Shown here one piece after another: positions 15,257 to 24,062 of a stretch of 64,000 nucleotides of DNA (positions within the stretch are counted from its first letter, which is position 1; each line of letters opens with the position of its first letter). The stretch covers positions 1 through 64,000 of the forward strand of contig DASUSI010000030.1 in assembly GCA_036375165.1 (NCBI GenBank), given 5' to 3'. A program made the translations under genes and the position numbers. The DNA comes from WHSM01 sp036375165 (lineage in GTDB: Bacteria; Actinomycetota; Actinomycetes; Mycobacteriales; Micromonosporaceae). Below the pieces are notes generated by a model. It ran no database searches and was not told the DNA's origin. It worked only from the letters and a program-made list of their open reading frames with translations.

Positions 15257-16516
15257 GTGATCCATCCCCGGATACCGGCCCGATCCGGACCGCGCCTGTC
15301 GCCCGGCGGCATCACCTGTCCATACTGCTTCACTGTGACACCGCGGCGCGCGGTCCGGTTCCGCTGCCAGGGTGGCGCACCGGGCCGGGGCAGTGGCTGC
15401 CAACCGCAGGTCGACCAGGTGCTCGCCGACTATCTCGGTTCGACAGTCGCCGCGACCCTACCGCCCGTGTTCTCCGGTGACGGCCGGCGGCAGCGTGCCA
15501 ACTGCCCCCGGTGCGGCCAGGAGACCTTCCGGCGGGTCTGCCCCTCGTGTCACAACCAGCTCCCGGCGCAGTACTGCGAGACCCCCGGCCGGATCGTGGC
15601 CCTCGTCGGTGCGAAGAACGCCGGGAAGAGCACGTACATCGCGGTGCTGTTGCACGAGCTGGAACACCGGCTCGGCAGCGAACTTCAGACCTCCCTGGTG
15701 GCCTGCGACGACCGCACCATCGACCGCTACCAGCAGGACTTCGCCAGGCCGCTGTTCGGTGAGCACCGACTGCTGCCGACCACGCAGTCGGCGGCCACGG
15801 AGATCCGCTGGCCCATGGTGTACCTGCTCAGCCGCACCAGGGAAGGCCGGTTCCGGCGGCACGACACCTCACTGGCGCTGGTGATGTTCGACACCGCCGG
15901 CGAGGACCTGGGCCGCAGGGACCTGGTCGATCTGCACCTGCGCTACCTCACCGCCGCCGACGCGATCATCTTCCTGGTGGACCCGCTGGAACTTCCCGGT
16001 GCCAGCTCCGACACCCGGGAGGACGCCCGGAGCGTTCCCGGCCCGGACGGCGACACCAACCCGCTGCACGTGCTGGGTCGGGTCACCGAGACCCTACGTT
16101 CCGGACACGAACTGCGCCCGGGACAGCGGTTGAAAGTGCCGCTCGCGGTCGCGTTGACCAAGATCGACGTACTCCAGCCGTCGCTGGCGCGGCAGTCACG
16201 GCTGCACCAGCCCAGGCCCCGCTCGGCACGCCTGGACCTCGACGACCGGGAAGCGGTCCACGAGCAGGTACGGGCCCTGTTGCACAGCTGGCACGCCGAC
16301 GGCCTCGAGCACTACCTGCAGCACAACTACGCCGAGTACGGATTCTTCGGGCTGTCCGCGCTCGGCGGGTTGCCCCGTGATGGCGTGGTGGCACCGGGCG
16401 GGATCCGCCCGTACCGGGTGGAGGACCCCCTGCTGTGGCTACTGCACCGGTACGGGATGCTGGACGCCGGTCACGGCACTCCCGGACAGTCCCGGCCGAG
16501 CGGCGGGACCTGGTAG
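15257..16516 (+). CDS. zinc-ribbon TRAFAC-clade GTPase (double-GTPase system type)
   Basis: 419 residues. The N-terminus carries zinc-ribbon cysteine pairs: CPYC (21-24), Cys37/Cys48, CPRC (83-86), CPSC (95-98), Cys107. It is followed by a GTPase domain: Walker A GAKNAGKST (118-126), switch II DTAGE (212-216), and TKID (301-304) as the guanine-specificity motif. This matches the zinc-ribbon 'DO-GTPase' proteins that pair with GAP1 proteins in predicted bacterial conflict or signalling operons. No membrane helix; probably cytosolic. GTG start, two bases after the previous stop. GTP rather than ATP use is inferred from the NKxD-type motif. Confidence 0.85.
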   Translation: MIHPRIPARSGPRLSPGGITCPYCFTVTPRRAVRFRCQGGAPGRGSGCQPQVDQVLADYLGSTVAATLPPVFSGDGRRQRANCPRCGQETFRRVCPSCHNQLPAQYCETPGRIVALVGAKNAGKSTYIAVLLHELEHRLGSELQTSLVACDDRTIDRYQQDFARPLFGEHRLLPTTQSAATEIRWPMVYLLSRTREGRFRRHDTSLALVMFDTAGEDLGRRDLVDLHLRYLTAADAIIFLVDPLELPGASSDTREDARSVPGPDGDTNPLHVLGRVTETLRSGHELRPGQRLKVPLAVALTKIDVLQPSLARQSRLHQPRPRSARLDLDDREAVHEQVRALLHSWHADGLEHYLQHNYAEYGFFGLSALGGLPRDGVVAPGGIRPYRVEDPLLWLLHRYGMLDAGHGTPGQSRPSGGTW

Positions 16517-18538
16517 ATGGCGCATCAGTTGCACTACGCCTCCCTCCCGAAGGACGCCACCGGTCGCGCCGGTTTCCAGTTCACCGCGCGTAGTGTGGAG
16601 ACGCCGCCGGACGCGGAGCGGCTGATCGAGCGGTTCATGACCTACCGGCCTCCGGCGGGGTCGGGGGCGGTGGAGCAGTGCCCGGTTTCCCTGGCGTACG
16701 ACCGGACCCGCCACGGACCGGTCCTGGTCTGTTGCCGCTACCTCGGGGAGGACTACACCGGCCGGCCCGGCAACTTCCTCGGCCACGCCGTCATCGCGTC
16801 GCGCGCGGAACTGGACGGGCTGCGGCCGATCGAACTGTGGCGGGCTCCGTTCTGGGCGAGCACACCGGCATGTGCCCTGTCCGAGTTGGACTCCGTGACG
16901 GCCGGCGACGCGATTGATCCGGAGCGGGTCACCGGGCTGCTCGCCAACACCGGCGAGACCGGGTACGAGTTGCTCGCCGCCCTCCTCGACGCCACCCGGG
17001 ACACCTTCGCCGGACGGGCCGGTCCGGTGATCCTGGTCAGTGACGACGTGGACCGGGTCGCGCTGTGGATCGCGGCCGTGTCCTACTCGCTGCCGATCGC
17101 CGTCGCCCGGGACCTCTCCTTCGTCACCTACACCGCCGAACCGAGGCTGGCCCGCCACCACCTGGTCGGCACCACCCCACAGGCGTGGTCGGTGGGTCGG
17201 GCCGACGGCCTCGCGTTCCACCTCGACTCGGTGAATCCGCCTGACGGCATGCCGCACAGCCTGTACGCGGCCACAGTCACGGCAGCGTGGCGGGCTGGTG
17301 ACCTGGCGGAGATCGACACCCTCTGCGCGGTCGCGGCCAGCGCGGTCCGGGTCATCCCTGGGAGCACCAGCCGGGGTGCGGGGCTGGACGCGGCGGCCGG
17401 GTTGCTGGCGCTGTGCCGCGGTCAGCCGGTGGCAGACCGGTACCAGGGGACGGCGCTGCGGGTACTGGAAGCGCTGCCCGATCACGACCAGATGCGGCTG
17501 CTGGACCGTACCGCGGCATCACTGGCCAGCGCGGACGGCCGAACCGTGCACGCACTGCTCGACGGCGACGACGGACACCGGCTGGCCGACCTGTTGGTCG
17601 ACCGTGACTGGTCGGCGGCCCCGCAGGTGGCCCGGCTGCTCTACGCGCGGCACGGCCGGCGGCACAGCGATCGGCGTACCGAGATGGCCGGACGCCTGGT
17701 GGGCCTCGCGGCCTCCGCCGGATCCGAGGACCTCGCGCGTGCCGTCGCGGAACTCTGGAGGGACACCGGACCCAGCTCCGTCGAGTGCCTGTGGCTGCTG
17801 GAACATTTGGGCCAGGAAGTGACCGACCTGCCGGAGGTACGGGCCCTGGTCACCCAGGCGCTGGCAAAGGCGGACCTGGCGGACCCTGGCACGGCGGTGC
17901 TCGCCCGCAGCGTCGCGAGCCGGTACCCGGCCGGTATCCGCCAGTCCTGGCCGTACGACGCGCCGTTCGACCAGCCGCCTGAGCCAGGGGCACCGGACAG
18001 CGCGCTGGCCGCGGCTCCCGACCGGCTGGCGGCGAGCGCCCGGGTGCTGCTGGGCGCCATGGGGATCGCCGAGGGCCGCGCCGAGGGCCGGGCCACGCAA
18101 CGGCTGGCCGAATCGGCGGACCGACTCGCGTGGTGGTATTCGTACGCCGATCCGGTGGTGGCACGCCGGGCACTGCGGCACGGTGCCGCGGCCATCGCCG
18201 CGCTGCCGGTGGCCGGACGCGCGGACGTACTGAGCAACGCGGCACCCGGGACCCGGGAGCTGCTGGTGGACGACTGGCTGACACACCTTCCCGACGAACC
18301 GGAAACCCGTGTCGACCTGGCCGAGATCGCGGTACGGCTGCGGGGACACCGGGTGACGGTGCGACCGCTGCACGACTACCTGGTGGCGCTGTCCCGCCGG
18401 CCGGTCGGGTTCCGGCGGGTGCACCGGGCGTTGGAACACCGTGGCGGCGGACTCGCCGACGACCTGCGCGCACTGGTCGTCGAGGCGGGTGGCGGCTGGC
18501 GGACGGTGTTTCGCCGGCCGGCCGGGGACCTGCCATGA
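16517..18538 (+). CDS. GTPase-associated protein 1 (GAP1-N2/M/C architecture)
   Basis: 673 residues. The start MAHQLHYASLPKDATGRAGF, followed by CPVSLAYDR, CCRYLGEDYTGRPGNFLGH and ELWRAPFW, is the pattern of the GAP1 N-terminal type-2 domain as I remember it. Residues of about 130-330 hold the middle domain (SYSLPIAVARDLSFVTYT), and the rest is an Ala/Leu/Arg-rich helical repeat region. Such proteins are found almost only next to TRAFAC GTPases and may act as platform or regulator. The gene abuts the GTPase before it and overlaps the next (ATGA), so the stoichiometry is probably coupled. Biochemical activity is unknown. Confidence 0.82.
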   Translation: MAHQLHYASLPKDATGRAGFQFTARSVETPPDAERLIERFMTYRPPAGSGAVEQCPVSLAYDRTRHGPVLVCCRYLGEDYTGRPGNFLGHAVIASRAELDGLRPIELWRAPFWASTPACALSELDSVTAGDAIDPERVTGLLANTGETGYELLAALLDATRDTFAGRAGPVILVSDDVDRVALWIAAVSYSLPIAVARDLSFVTYTAEPRLARHHLVGTTPQAWSVGRADGLAFHLDSVNPPDGMPHSLYAATVTAAWRAGDLAEIDTLCAVAASAVRVIPGSTSRGAGLDAAAGLLALCRGQPVADRYQGTALRVLEALPDHDQMRLLDRTAASLASADGRTVHALLDGDDGHRLADLLVDRDWSAAPQVARLLYARHGRRHSDRRTEMAGRLVGLAASAGSEDLARAVAELWRDTGPSSVECLWLLEHLGQEVTDLPEVRALVTQALAKADLADPGTAVLARSVASRYPAGIRQSWPYDAPFDQPPEPGAPDSALAAAPDRLAASARVLLGAMGIAEGRAEGRATQRLAESADRLAWWYSYADPVVARRALRHGAAAIAALPVAGRADVLSNAAPGTRELLVDDWLTHLPDEPETRVDLAEIAVRLRGHRVTVRPLHDYLVALSRRPVGFRRVHRALEHRGGGLADDLRALVVEAGGGWRTVFRRPAGDLP

Positions 18539-20220
18539 GGTTGCCCCTGCTGGTGCTCGCCGCCGTCGCGGCGGTCTACCTGTGGTGGCTGGTCTGGCCG
18601 GTGCTGGCGGTGATCGCGGTCGCGGTGTTCGCCGTGGCGGTCGGTGCTTTCGTGGCACGGCTGCTGGTCGCGGCGTGGCGGACCTACACTCCCGACCGCG
18701 ACGACGGCCCCTCCCGGGTGCCGGAGCCATCGGGAGAGCCGGCCTACCCTCGCTACCTCGCCGGGCAGGTGTGGCGGGACCACCTGGTGCTGCTGGTCGA
18801 CGTGGTGGGCGTGGCGGCCCGCCCGATGATGGTGCTCGCCGCCGCTGCCACCCAGCTGTTGATCAGCGGCTGGCAGGCGGTCGCCCTGGTGCCCCTGTGG
18901 CTCGCCGCCGTGGCCGGACTGCTGGCGGCCGCTGTGGCGTGTGCCGCACTGGTGCTGGCGGTGTCCGGCGGCTACGCCGTGGCCGCCGGACTGGCGGGCG
19001 GTGCCCAGTTGGCCGCCGGGCTGCTGGTACGGGGGTTGGACGAGGTGTTGGTCTCCGCCAGGCGGACCCGTCCAGCCTGTCCGCACCCGGGCTGCTACCG
19101 GGGGTTCGTCCGGCCGGAGTACGGCTGCCCCGGGTGCGACGCCCGGCACAACGACCTGGTGCCGGGGCGCCACGGGGTACTGCGCCGGGTGTGCCGTTGC
19201 GGTACCGGCCTGCCCACCTCGGTTCTGCTGGGGCGCGGCCGGCTCACCGGATACTGCCCGCACTGCCACCAGCCGCTGACCAGCGGCGTAGGCCAGGCTC
19301 CGCTGGTGCATCTTCCGGTGGTCGGCGGCCCGGGTGCCGGCAAGACGACGTACGCACACCTCGCGCTCGGTGCTCTGGACGGAGTCGGGTTCACCGACGA
19401 CGGCGAAGCGAAGCGGTTCGCCGGACGGCTGTCCGCGCTGCGGGACGGTCAGCCGGTGCCGCGTACCGCGGTGGAGCTGGCCCGGGCGACGGTACTGGAG
19501 GTGGCCCTGGACGGCGGCCCGCAATGCCTGCTCTACCTGTTCGATCCCCCCGGCGAGCACTACACCACCAGCGAGCGCATCGCCTGGCAGCGTTACCTGG
19601 ACCTGGCCACGGGCCTGCTGCTGGTCGTTGACCCGCTCTCACTGGACGCGGTACGCCGCTCGCTGACCCCCACCGAAGTGGCCGGTCTGTCGGACGTCAC
19701 ATCGTCCACCGAGGATCCCGCGCACGTCATCGACCGGCTGGTCGGGGCCCTGCGTACCCGGCCGGACGGGGGACGGCTGGGCCGGGTGGCCGTGGTGGTC
19801 TCGAAGATCGACGCGTTACGTCGTACCGGAGTGGGACAGTCACTGGCCGCCGGGTCCGGGGCGGATCCGGTGCGGGACTGGCTGGACCAGATGGGCTGGG
19901 GCAACCCGATACGCACCCTGGACCGGATGGCCGGCGAAGTGCGCTACTTCGTGTCCGGGCTGGACGTACCCGCGGTGTGGATCACGGAGCCGGTGCGCTG
20001 GCTGGTGCAGGGGGCGCTCCGGGGTCGCCAGGTGTATGAGCTTCCGGGACGTATCAGACCGCTCGATCCGGTGTTGTCGCGCCTGGCACCGCACCAGATT
20101 CCGAGGCACTACCGGCTGTTACGCCGGACCATGCTCGTCGCCATCCTGCTGCTCACGGTTGGTGGTGTGGTCGGCCTGCTGGCCGCCGTGGGGATCACCG
20201 GGTGGCGACTGATCACGTGA
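18535..20220 (+). CDS. membrane-anchored zinc-ribbon TRAFAC GTPase
   Basis: 561 residues from the ATG overlapping the GAP1 stop. The N-terminus has hydrophobic helices (residues 1-45 and about 86-165), then a cysteine-rich zinc-ribbon region (CPHPGC 182-187, CPGC 198-201, CRC 220-222, CPHC 241-244). The GTPase domain has Walker A GGPGAGKTT (264-272), DPPGE (337-341) as switch II, and SKID (423-426). A final membrane helix follows at about 530-555. It appears to be the membrane partner of the soluble GTPase, placing the system at the cytoplasmic membrane. Last gene of the six-gene operon. Confidence 0.85.
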   Translation: MRLPLLVLAAVAAVYLWWLVWPVLAVIAVAVFAVAVGAFVARLLVAAWRTYTPDRDDGPSRVPEPSGEPAYPRYLAGQVWRDHLVLLVDVVGVAARPMMVLAAAATQLLISGWQAVALVPLWLAAVAGLLAAAVACAALVLAVSGGYAVAAGLAGGAQLAAGLLVRGLDEVLVSARRTRPACPHPGCYRGFVRPEYGCPGCDARHNDLVPGRHGVLRRVCRCGTGLPTSVLLGRGRLTGYCPHCHQPLTSGVGQAPLVHLPVVGGPGAGKTTYAHLALGALDGVGFTDDGEAKRFAGRLSALRDGQPVPRTAVELARATVLEVALDGGPQCLLYLFDPPGEHYTTSERIAWQRYLDLATGLLLVVDPLSLDAVRRSLTPTEVAGLSDVTSSTEDPAHVIDRLVGALRTRPDGGRLGRVAVVVSKIDALRRTGVGQSLAAGSGADPVRDWLDQMGWGNPIRTLDRMAGEVRYFVSGLDVPAVWITEPVRWLVQGALRGRQVYELPGRIRPLDPVLSRLAPHQIPRHYRLLRRTMLVAILLLTVGGVVGLLAAVGITGWRLIT

Positions 20221-20325
20221 TGGGGCTTCACCAGGCATTCACCGGCGGAACGTGACCAGCGTGCCGGTGGAGAACGAAGCCAGGGCGTACCGCCGCGACG
20301 GGACGCACGGCATAGGCTTCGGGGC

Positions 20326-21003
20326 GTGAAGGACCGACCGTACGTCCTGCTGAGCTGCGCGGTCTCGATCGACGGCTACCTGGACGACACCCGGCCGGAG
20401 CGACTGGTGCTCTCGTCCGACGTGGACCTCGACCGGGTCGACGAGGTCCGGGCCGGCGTGGACGCGATCCTGGTCGGGGCCAACACGGTGCGCCGGGACG
20501 ATCCCCGGCTGCGGGTGCGTTCCCAGGCCCGGCAACGAGCCCGGGTGTCCCAAGGCCTGCCGTTCAGCCCGGCGAAGGTGACGGTGACCCGCAGCGGAGA
20601 CCTGGACCCGCGGTCCCGGTTCTTCGCCGGCGACGACGTCCAGAAGCTGGTGTACGCGGCCAGCGGCGTGGTCGAGAAGACCCGACAGGTGCTGGGCGGG
20701 GGTGCCACCGTGCTCGACGCCGGAGATTCGCCGGACCTCCCCTGGATCCTGGGTGACCTCGCGGATCGTGGGATCGGCCGGCTCATGGTGGAGGGCGGGT
20801 CGGGCATCCTGAGCTGGTTCTTGTCCACCGGGTTCGCCGACGAGTTGCACGTTGTGGTGGCTCCCCGGTTCGTGGCGGACCCACAAGCCCCCCGATGGTT
20901 GCGACCCGGCGCGGGCGTGCCGGGAACGGCCCGGTTGCTCGGTACCGAACGCCTCGGCGGCTGCGTACTGCTGCGGTACGCCATGGAGCCGCGAGATGGC
21001 TGA
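20326..21003 (+). CDS. 5-amino-6-(5-phosphoribosylamino)uracil reductase-type enzyme (RibD C-terminal domain)
   Basis: 225 residues. PYVLLSCAVSIDGYLDDT, AILVGANTVRRDDPRLRV and LMVEGGSGILSWFLSTGFADE are the classic RibD reductase motifs (substrate loop, NADPH loop, EGG motif). It is followed, with an 8-base overlap, by the deaminase partner, so together they form a split RibD with the reductase first. It would carry out the NADPH-dependent reduction of riboflavin biosynthesis or a related pyrimidine pathway. GTG start; a 105-base gap separates it from the GTPase operon. Confidence 0.85.
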   Translation: MKDRPYVLLSCAVSIDGYLDDTRPERLVLSSDVDLDRVDEVRAGVDAILVGANTVRRDDPRLRVRSQARQRARVSQGLPFSPAKVTVTRSGDLDPRSRFFAGDDVQKLVYAASGVVEKTRQVLGGGATVLDAGDSPDLPWILGDLADRGIGRLMVEGGSGILSWFLSTGFADELHVVVAPRFVADPQAPRWLRPGAGVPGTARLLGTERLGGCVLLRYAMEPRDG

Positions 21004-21448
21004 GCCGGATGCCGACCGGGAGTGGTTGACCCGCGCGATCGACCTGTCGCGGCGCTGCCCGCCGTCGCCGAACGCGTTCTCGGTGGGTGCGGTGCTGGTC
21101 GACGTCTCCGGCGCGGAACTGGCGAACGGCTGGTCGCGGGAGCGGGACCCGACCGAACATGCCGAGGAGGCGGCGCTGCGCAAACTGGATCCCAGGGACC
21201 CCCGGCTTCCCGGCGCCACCCTCTACAGCTCACTTGAACCGTGCAGTGCCCGCAAGTCCCGGCCCCGCCCGTGTGCCCGGCTGGTGATCGACGCGGGGAT
21301 CCGGCGGGTGGTGTACGCGCTGCGGGAACCGGTGCTGTTCGTCGACGGCGAAGGCGATGAACTGCTCCGCGCCGCGGGCGTCGAGGTGGTCGAGATCCCG
21401 GACCTGGCAGATCGGGTACGCGCGGTGAACGCTCACCTGCTGAACTGA
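20996..21448 (+). CDS. cytidine/deoxycytidylate deaminase-fold protein, RibD N-terminal type
   Basis: 150 residues from ATG overlapping the reductase gene by 8 bases. Zinc ligands and the catalytic Glu are present: HAEEAAL and PCSARKSRPRPC (PCxxxxxxxxC-type). VGAVLVD and the SLEPC segment suit diaminohydroxyphosphoribosyl-aminopyrimidine deaminase (RibD-N). The partner in the overlap is the reductase, so the two activities normally fused in RibD are separate polypeptides here. A different deaminated pyrimidine cannot be excluded. Confidence 0.85.
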   Translation: MAEPDADREWLTRAIDLSRRCPPSPNAFSVGAVLVDVSGAELANGWSRERDPTEHAEEAALRKLDPRDPRLPGATLYSSLEPCSARKSRPRPCARLVIDAGIRRVVYALREPVLFVDGEGDELLRAAGVEVVEIPDLADRVRAVNAHLLN

Positions 21449-21489
21449 GTCCGCCCGGAACTGTCGGTGCCTGGTGGCATGGTGGTCCG

Positions 21490-22068
21490 GTGGACAGGAA
21501 CGGCGGTAGCACCCAGTACTACACGGCGACCAGCATCGACGGTTTCATCGCGGACCCGGACAACTCCCTCGACTGGCTTTTCGAGGTCGAGTCGCCACGC
21601 AGCGGCCGCGACCGTTTCGGGGAATTCTTCGCGGACGTCGGCGCGTTCGCGATGGGCGCCACCACGTATCTGTGGGTGCGCGACCACGAGAGGTTGCTGG
21701 ATCGGCCGGAACGCTGGCGCGAGTGGTACGCCGACCGGCCCTGCTGGGTCTTCACCCACCGCGACCTGCCGGCGGTGCCCGGGGCGGACATCCGGTTCGT
21801 CAGCGGCGACGTCCGGCCGGTGCACCGCGAGATGGTGCGGGCCGCGGCCGGGAAGAACATCTGGCTGGTCGGTGGCGGCGAGTTGGTCGGTGAGTTCGCC
21901 GACCACGGCCTGCTCGACGAGATCGTTCTCGGGATGGCACCGGTAACGCTGGGCGCTGGTGCGCCACTGCTGCCGCGCCGTTTGATGTCGTCCCGACTAC
22001 GGCTGGCCCAGGTGGTCCAGGACGGCCAGTTCGCGCAACTGCGGTACCTGGTCGGACCACCCGGCTGA
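21490..22068 (+). CDS. dihydrofolate reductase-family protein (RibD-C-like)
   Basis: 192 residues from GTG. YYTATSIDGFIADPDNSLDW is the start of the short DHFR/RibD-C proteins (YwjB/YyaP type). FAMGATTYLWVRDHE and IWLVGGGELVGEFADHGLLDE are the NADPH-loop and EGG-equivalent motifs, followed by PVTLGAGAPLLPRR. These stand-alone reductases are widespread and mostly of unknown substrate. It lies 41 bases after the deaminase gene and 84 before the HerA-like ATPase. Confidence 0.85.
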   Translation: MDRNGGSTQYYTATSIDGFIADPDNSLDWLFEVESPRSGRDRFGEFFADVGAFAMGATTYLWVRDHERLLDRPERWREWYADRPCWVFTHRDLPAVPGADIRFVSGDVRPVHREMVRAAAGKNIWLVGGGELVGEFADHGLLDEIVLGMAPVTLGAGAPLLPRRLMSSRLRLAQVVQDGQFAQLRYLVGPPG

Positions 22069-22152
22069 CCCGGCACCGGCACGGCGGACCCGACCTGGCA
22101 CCCCGGGTAGGGCACGATGCTGGGAGACAGCTGTCCAGCCGTGGAGGTGCCG

Positions 22153-23895
22153 ATGACCGTGTCGAGCGAGCCGGTCGGCCGGGTGCTGGGGACCACCGAC
22201 GCGACCCCACTGATCTTCTGGGTCGCCGTCGAGCAGGGCCGCTACCTGCAACTGGACGATGTGGTGGTGACCCATCGGCAACTTCCGGACGGCACCAGCG
22301 TCGCGATCTCCGGGGTGGTGACGGCGGTGCGGGCCCGGCACGAGGGCGTGCAGTTCGACTCGGACGTGTTCCTGATCGCGGACGGCACCCTTCCGGCGGA
22401 GGTGCAGGAGGCCGCCGAGATCACCACCACCCGGGTCGAGCCGGAGGTGTACGTGCCGCCGCGACCCGGTGAGCCGGTGCACCGCGCGACCGACCTGGAA
22501 CGGGCCGTGGCGTTGTACTTCGACCAGATGGAACGCCAGATGCCGGTCGGGCTCGGCCGCGACGGCGAGGCGGTGTTCCTGAACGCCGACTTCCTGGACG
22601 GCACCCGGGGCGCGCACGTGTCGATCTCCGGGATCTCCGGGGTGGCGACCAAGACCAGCTTCGCCACCTGGCTGCTCTACTCGCTGTTTCGCTCCCCCAC
22701 GCTGGGTCCCGAGGCGGTGAACACCAAGGCCCTGATCTTCAACGTGAAGGGTGAGGACCTGCTGCTGCTCGACCACGACAACATCCGGCTCGACGATCAG
22801 ACCCGCGCGGCGTACCAGCGGCTGGGGCTTCCGGCGGAGGCGTTCAAGTCGGTTGGGGTGTACGCGCCGCCCCGGGTCGGGGACCGCGACGCCACCCCGG
22901 ACGTGGCGTCGCGTACCACCGGTGTGGACCCGTTCTACTGGACGCTGCGGGAGTTTTGCGGGCAGAAGCTGCTGCCGTTCGTGTTCGCGGACGCCGACGA
23001 CGAGCGGCAGCAGTACACGATGGTGGTGCACCAGGTCACCGCGAAGCTGGCGCGCGACGCGATGCCGGCCGACGGCGGCGCGGTGCTGGTCGACGGCGAG
23101 ATCATCCGGGACTACCCGAGCCTGGTGGAGTTCCTGGAGAGCCGACTCACCGACGACGAGACCCGTTCGGCGTGGACGGGTTCGGCGGTCGGGCTGGGTA
23201 CCGCCAACGCGTTCCTGCGTCGGCTGTCGTCCAGCCGGCGGGACCTGACCCGGCTGATCCGCGGCGACCTGCCGGAACGGCGGCCCCACAGCATCACCAC
23301 CGAGGGCGGCGCCCAGGTCACCGTGGTCGACCTGCACAACCTGCCGGAGCGGGCACAACGGTTCGTGGTCGGGGTCACGCTGCGTAACGAATTCGAACGC
23401 AAGGAGCGCAGCGGCACCGCCCGGCCGCTGCTGTTCGTGGTGCTCGACGAGCTGAACAAGTACGCACCTCGGGAAGGCTCCAGCCCGATCAAGGAGATCC
23501 TGTTGGACATCGCGGAGCGGGGCCGCTCACTCGGGGTGATCCTGATCGGAGCGCAGCAGACCGCGAGCGAGGTGGAACGGCGGATCGTGGCGAACTCCGC
23601 GATCCGGGTGGTGGGCCGGCTCGACGCCGCCGAGGCCACCCGTCCGGAGTACGGTTACCTGCCGCCCGCGCAGCGGCAACGGGCGGTGCTCGCCAAGCCG
23701 GGCACGATGTTCGTGGCGCAGCCGGACATCCCGGTGCCGCTGGTGGTGGAATTCCCGTTCCCGGCGTGGGCCACCCGGCCGTCGGAGGCCGGGGCACGCC
23801 CGGCTGGCAGCTCACGCTCGGTGGTCGGCAACGTCGACCCGTTCGTGGTGGTGGGCGCACCGGCTCAGGGTTCCGACGACGACATCCCGTTCTGA
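22153..23895 (+). CDS. HerA-like DNA-translocating ATPase
   Basis: 580 residues from ATG with GGAGG eight bases upstream. An N-terminal HAS-barrel-like region (about 5-100: RVLGTTDATPLIFWVAVEQG) precedes the HerA/FtsK-type ATPase core. The P-loop region is GISGVATKTS (160-169), with Thr in place of the usual Gly before the Lys. Walker B reads LLFVVLDELNKYA, and SLGVILIGAQQTASEVE is the sensor/arginine region. It heads a line of sbcD, sbcC and a NurA-like nuclease, so it probably forms the hexameric pump of an end-resection complex. Ends in DDDIPF. Confidence 0.85.
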   Translation: MTVSSEPVGRVLGTTDATPLIFWVAVEQGRYLQLDDVVVTHRQLPDGTSVAISGVVTAVRARHEGVQFDSDVFLIADGTLPAEVQEAAEITTTRVEPEVYVPPRPGEPVHRATDLERAVALYFDQMERQMPVGLGRDGEAVFLNADFLDGTRGAHVSISGISGVATKTSFATWLLYSLFRSPTLGPEAVNTKALIFNVKGEDLLLLDHDNIRLDDQTRAAYQRLGLPAEAFKSVGVYAPPRVGDRDATPDVASRTTGVDPFYWTLREFCGQKLLPFVFADADDERQQYTMVVHQVTAKLARDAMPADGGAVLVDGEIIRDYPSLVEFLESRLTDDETRSAWTGSAVGLGTANAFLRRLSSSRRDLTRLIRGDLPERRPHSITTEGGAQVTVVDLHNLPERAQRFVVGVTLRNEFERKERSGTARPLLFVVLDELNKYAPREGSSPIKEILLDIAERGRSLGVILIGAQQTASEVERRIVANSAIRVVGRLDAAEATRPEYGYLPPAQRQRAVLAKPGTMFVAQPDIPVPLVVEFPFPAWATRPSEAGARPAGSSRSVVGNVDPFVVVGAPAQGSDDDIPF

Positions 23896-24062
23896 CGAGG
23901 CATTGCGGACTCGTCCAACTCCAGCCGGCTCAACCCGGCGCTTGCGGCGGGTGCTGGAGATCTGACCCGGGCACCGCGGCGCGGGCGTGGCGTACCCCGG
24001 CGTGTCGGGGCGCGGCTCTACAGTGCCAGGGACGACACGGTGCCACAGATCGAGGGAGTGGC

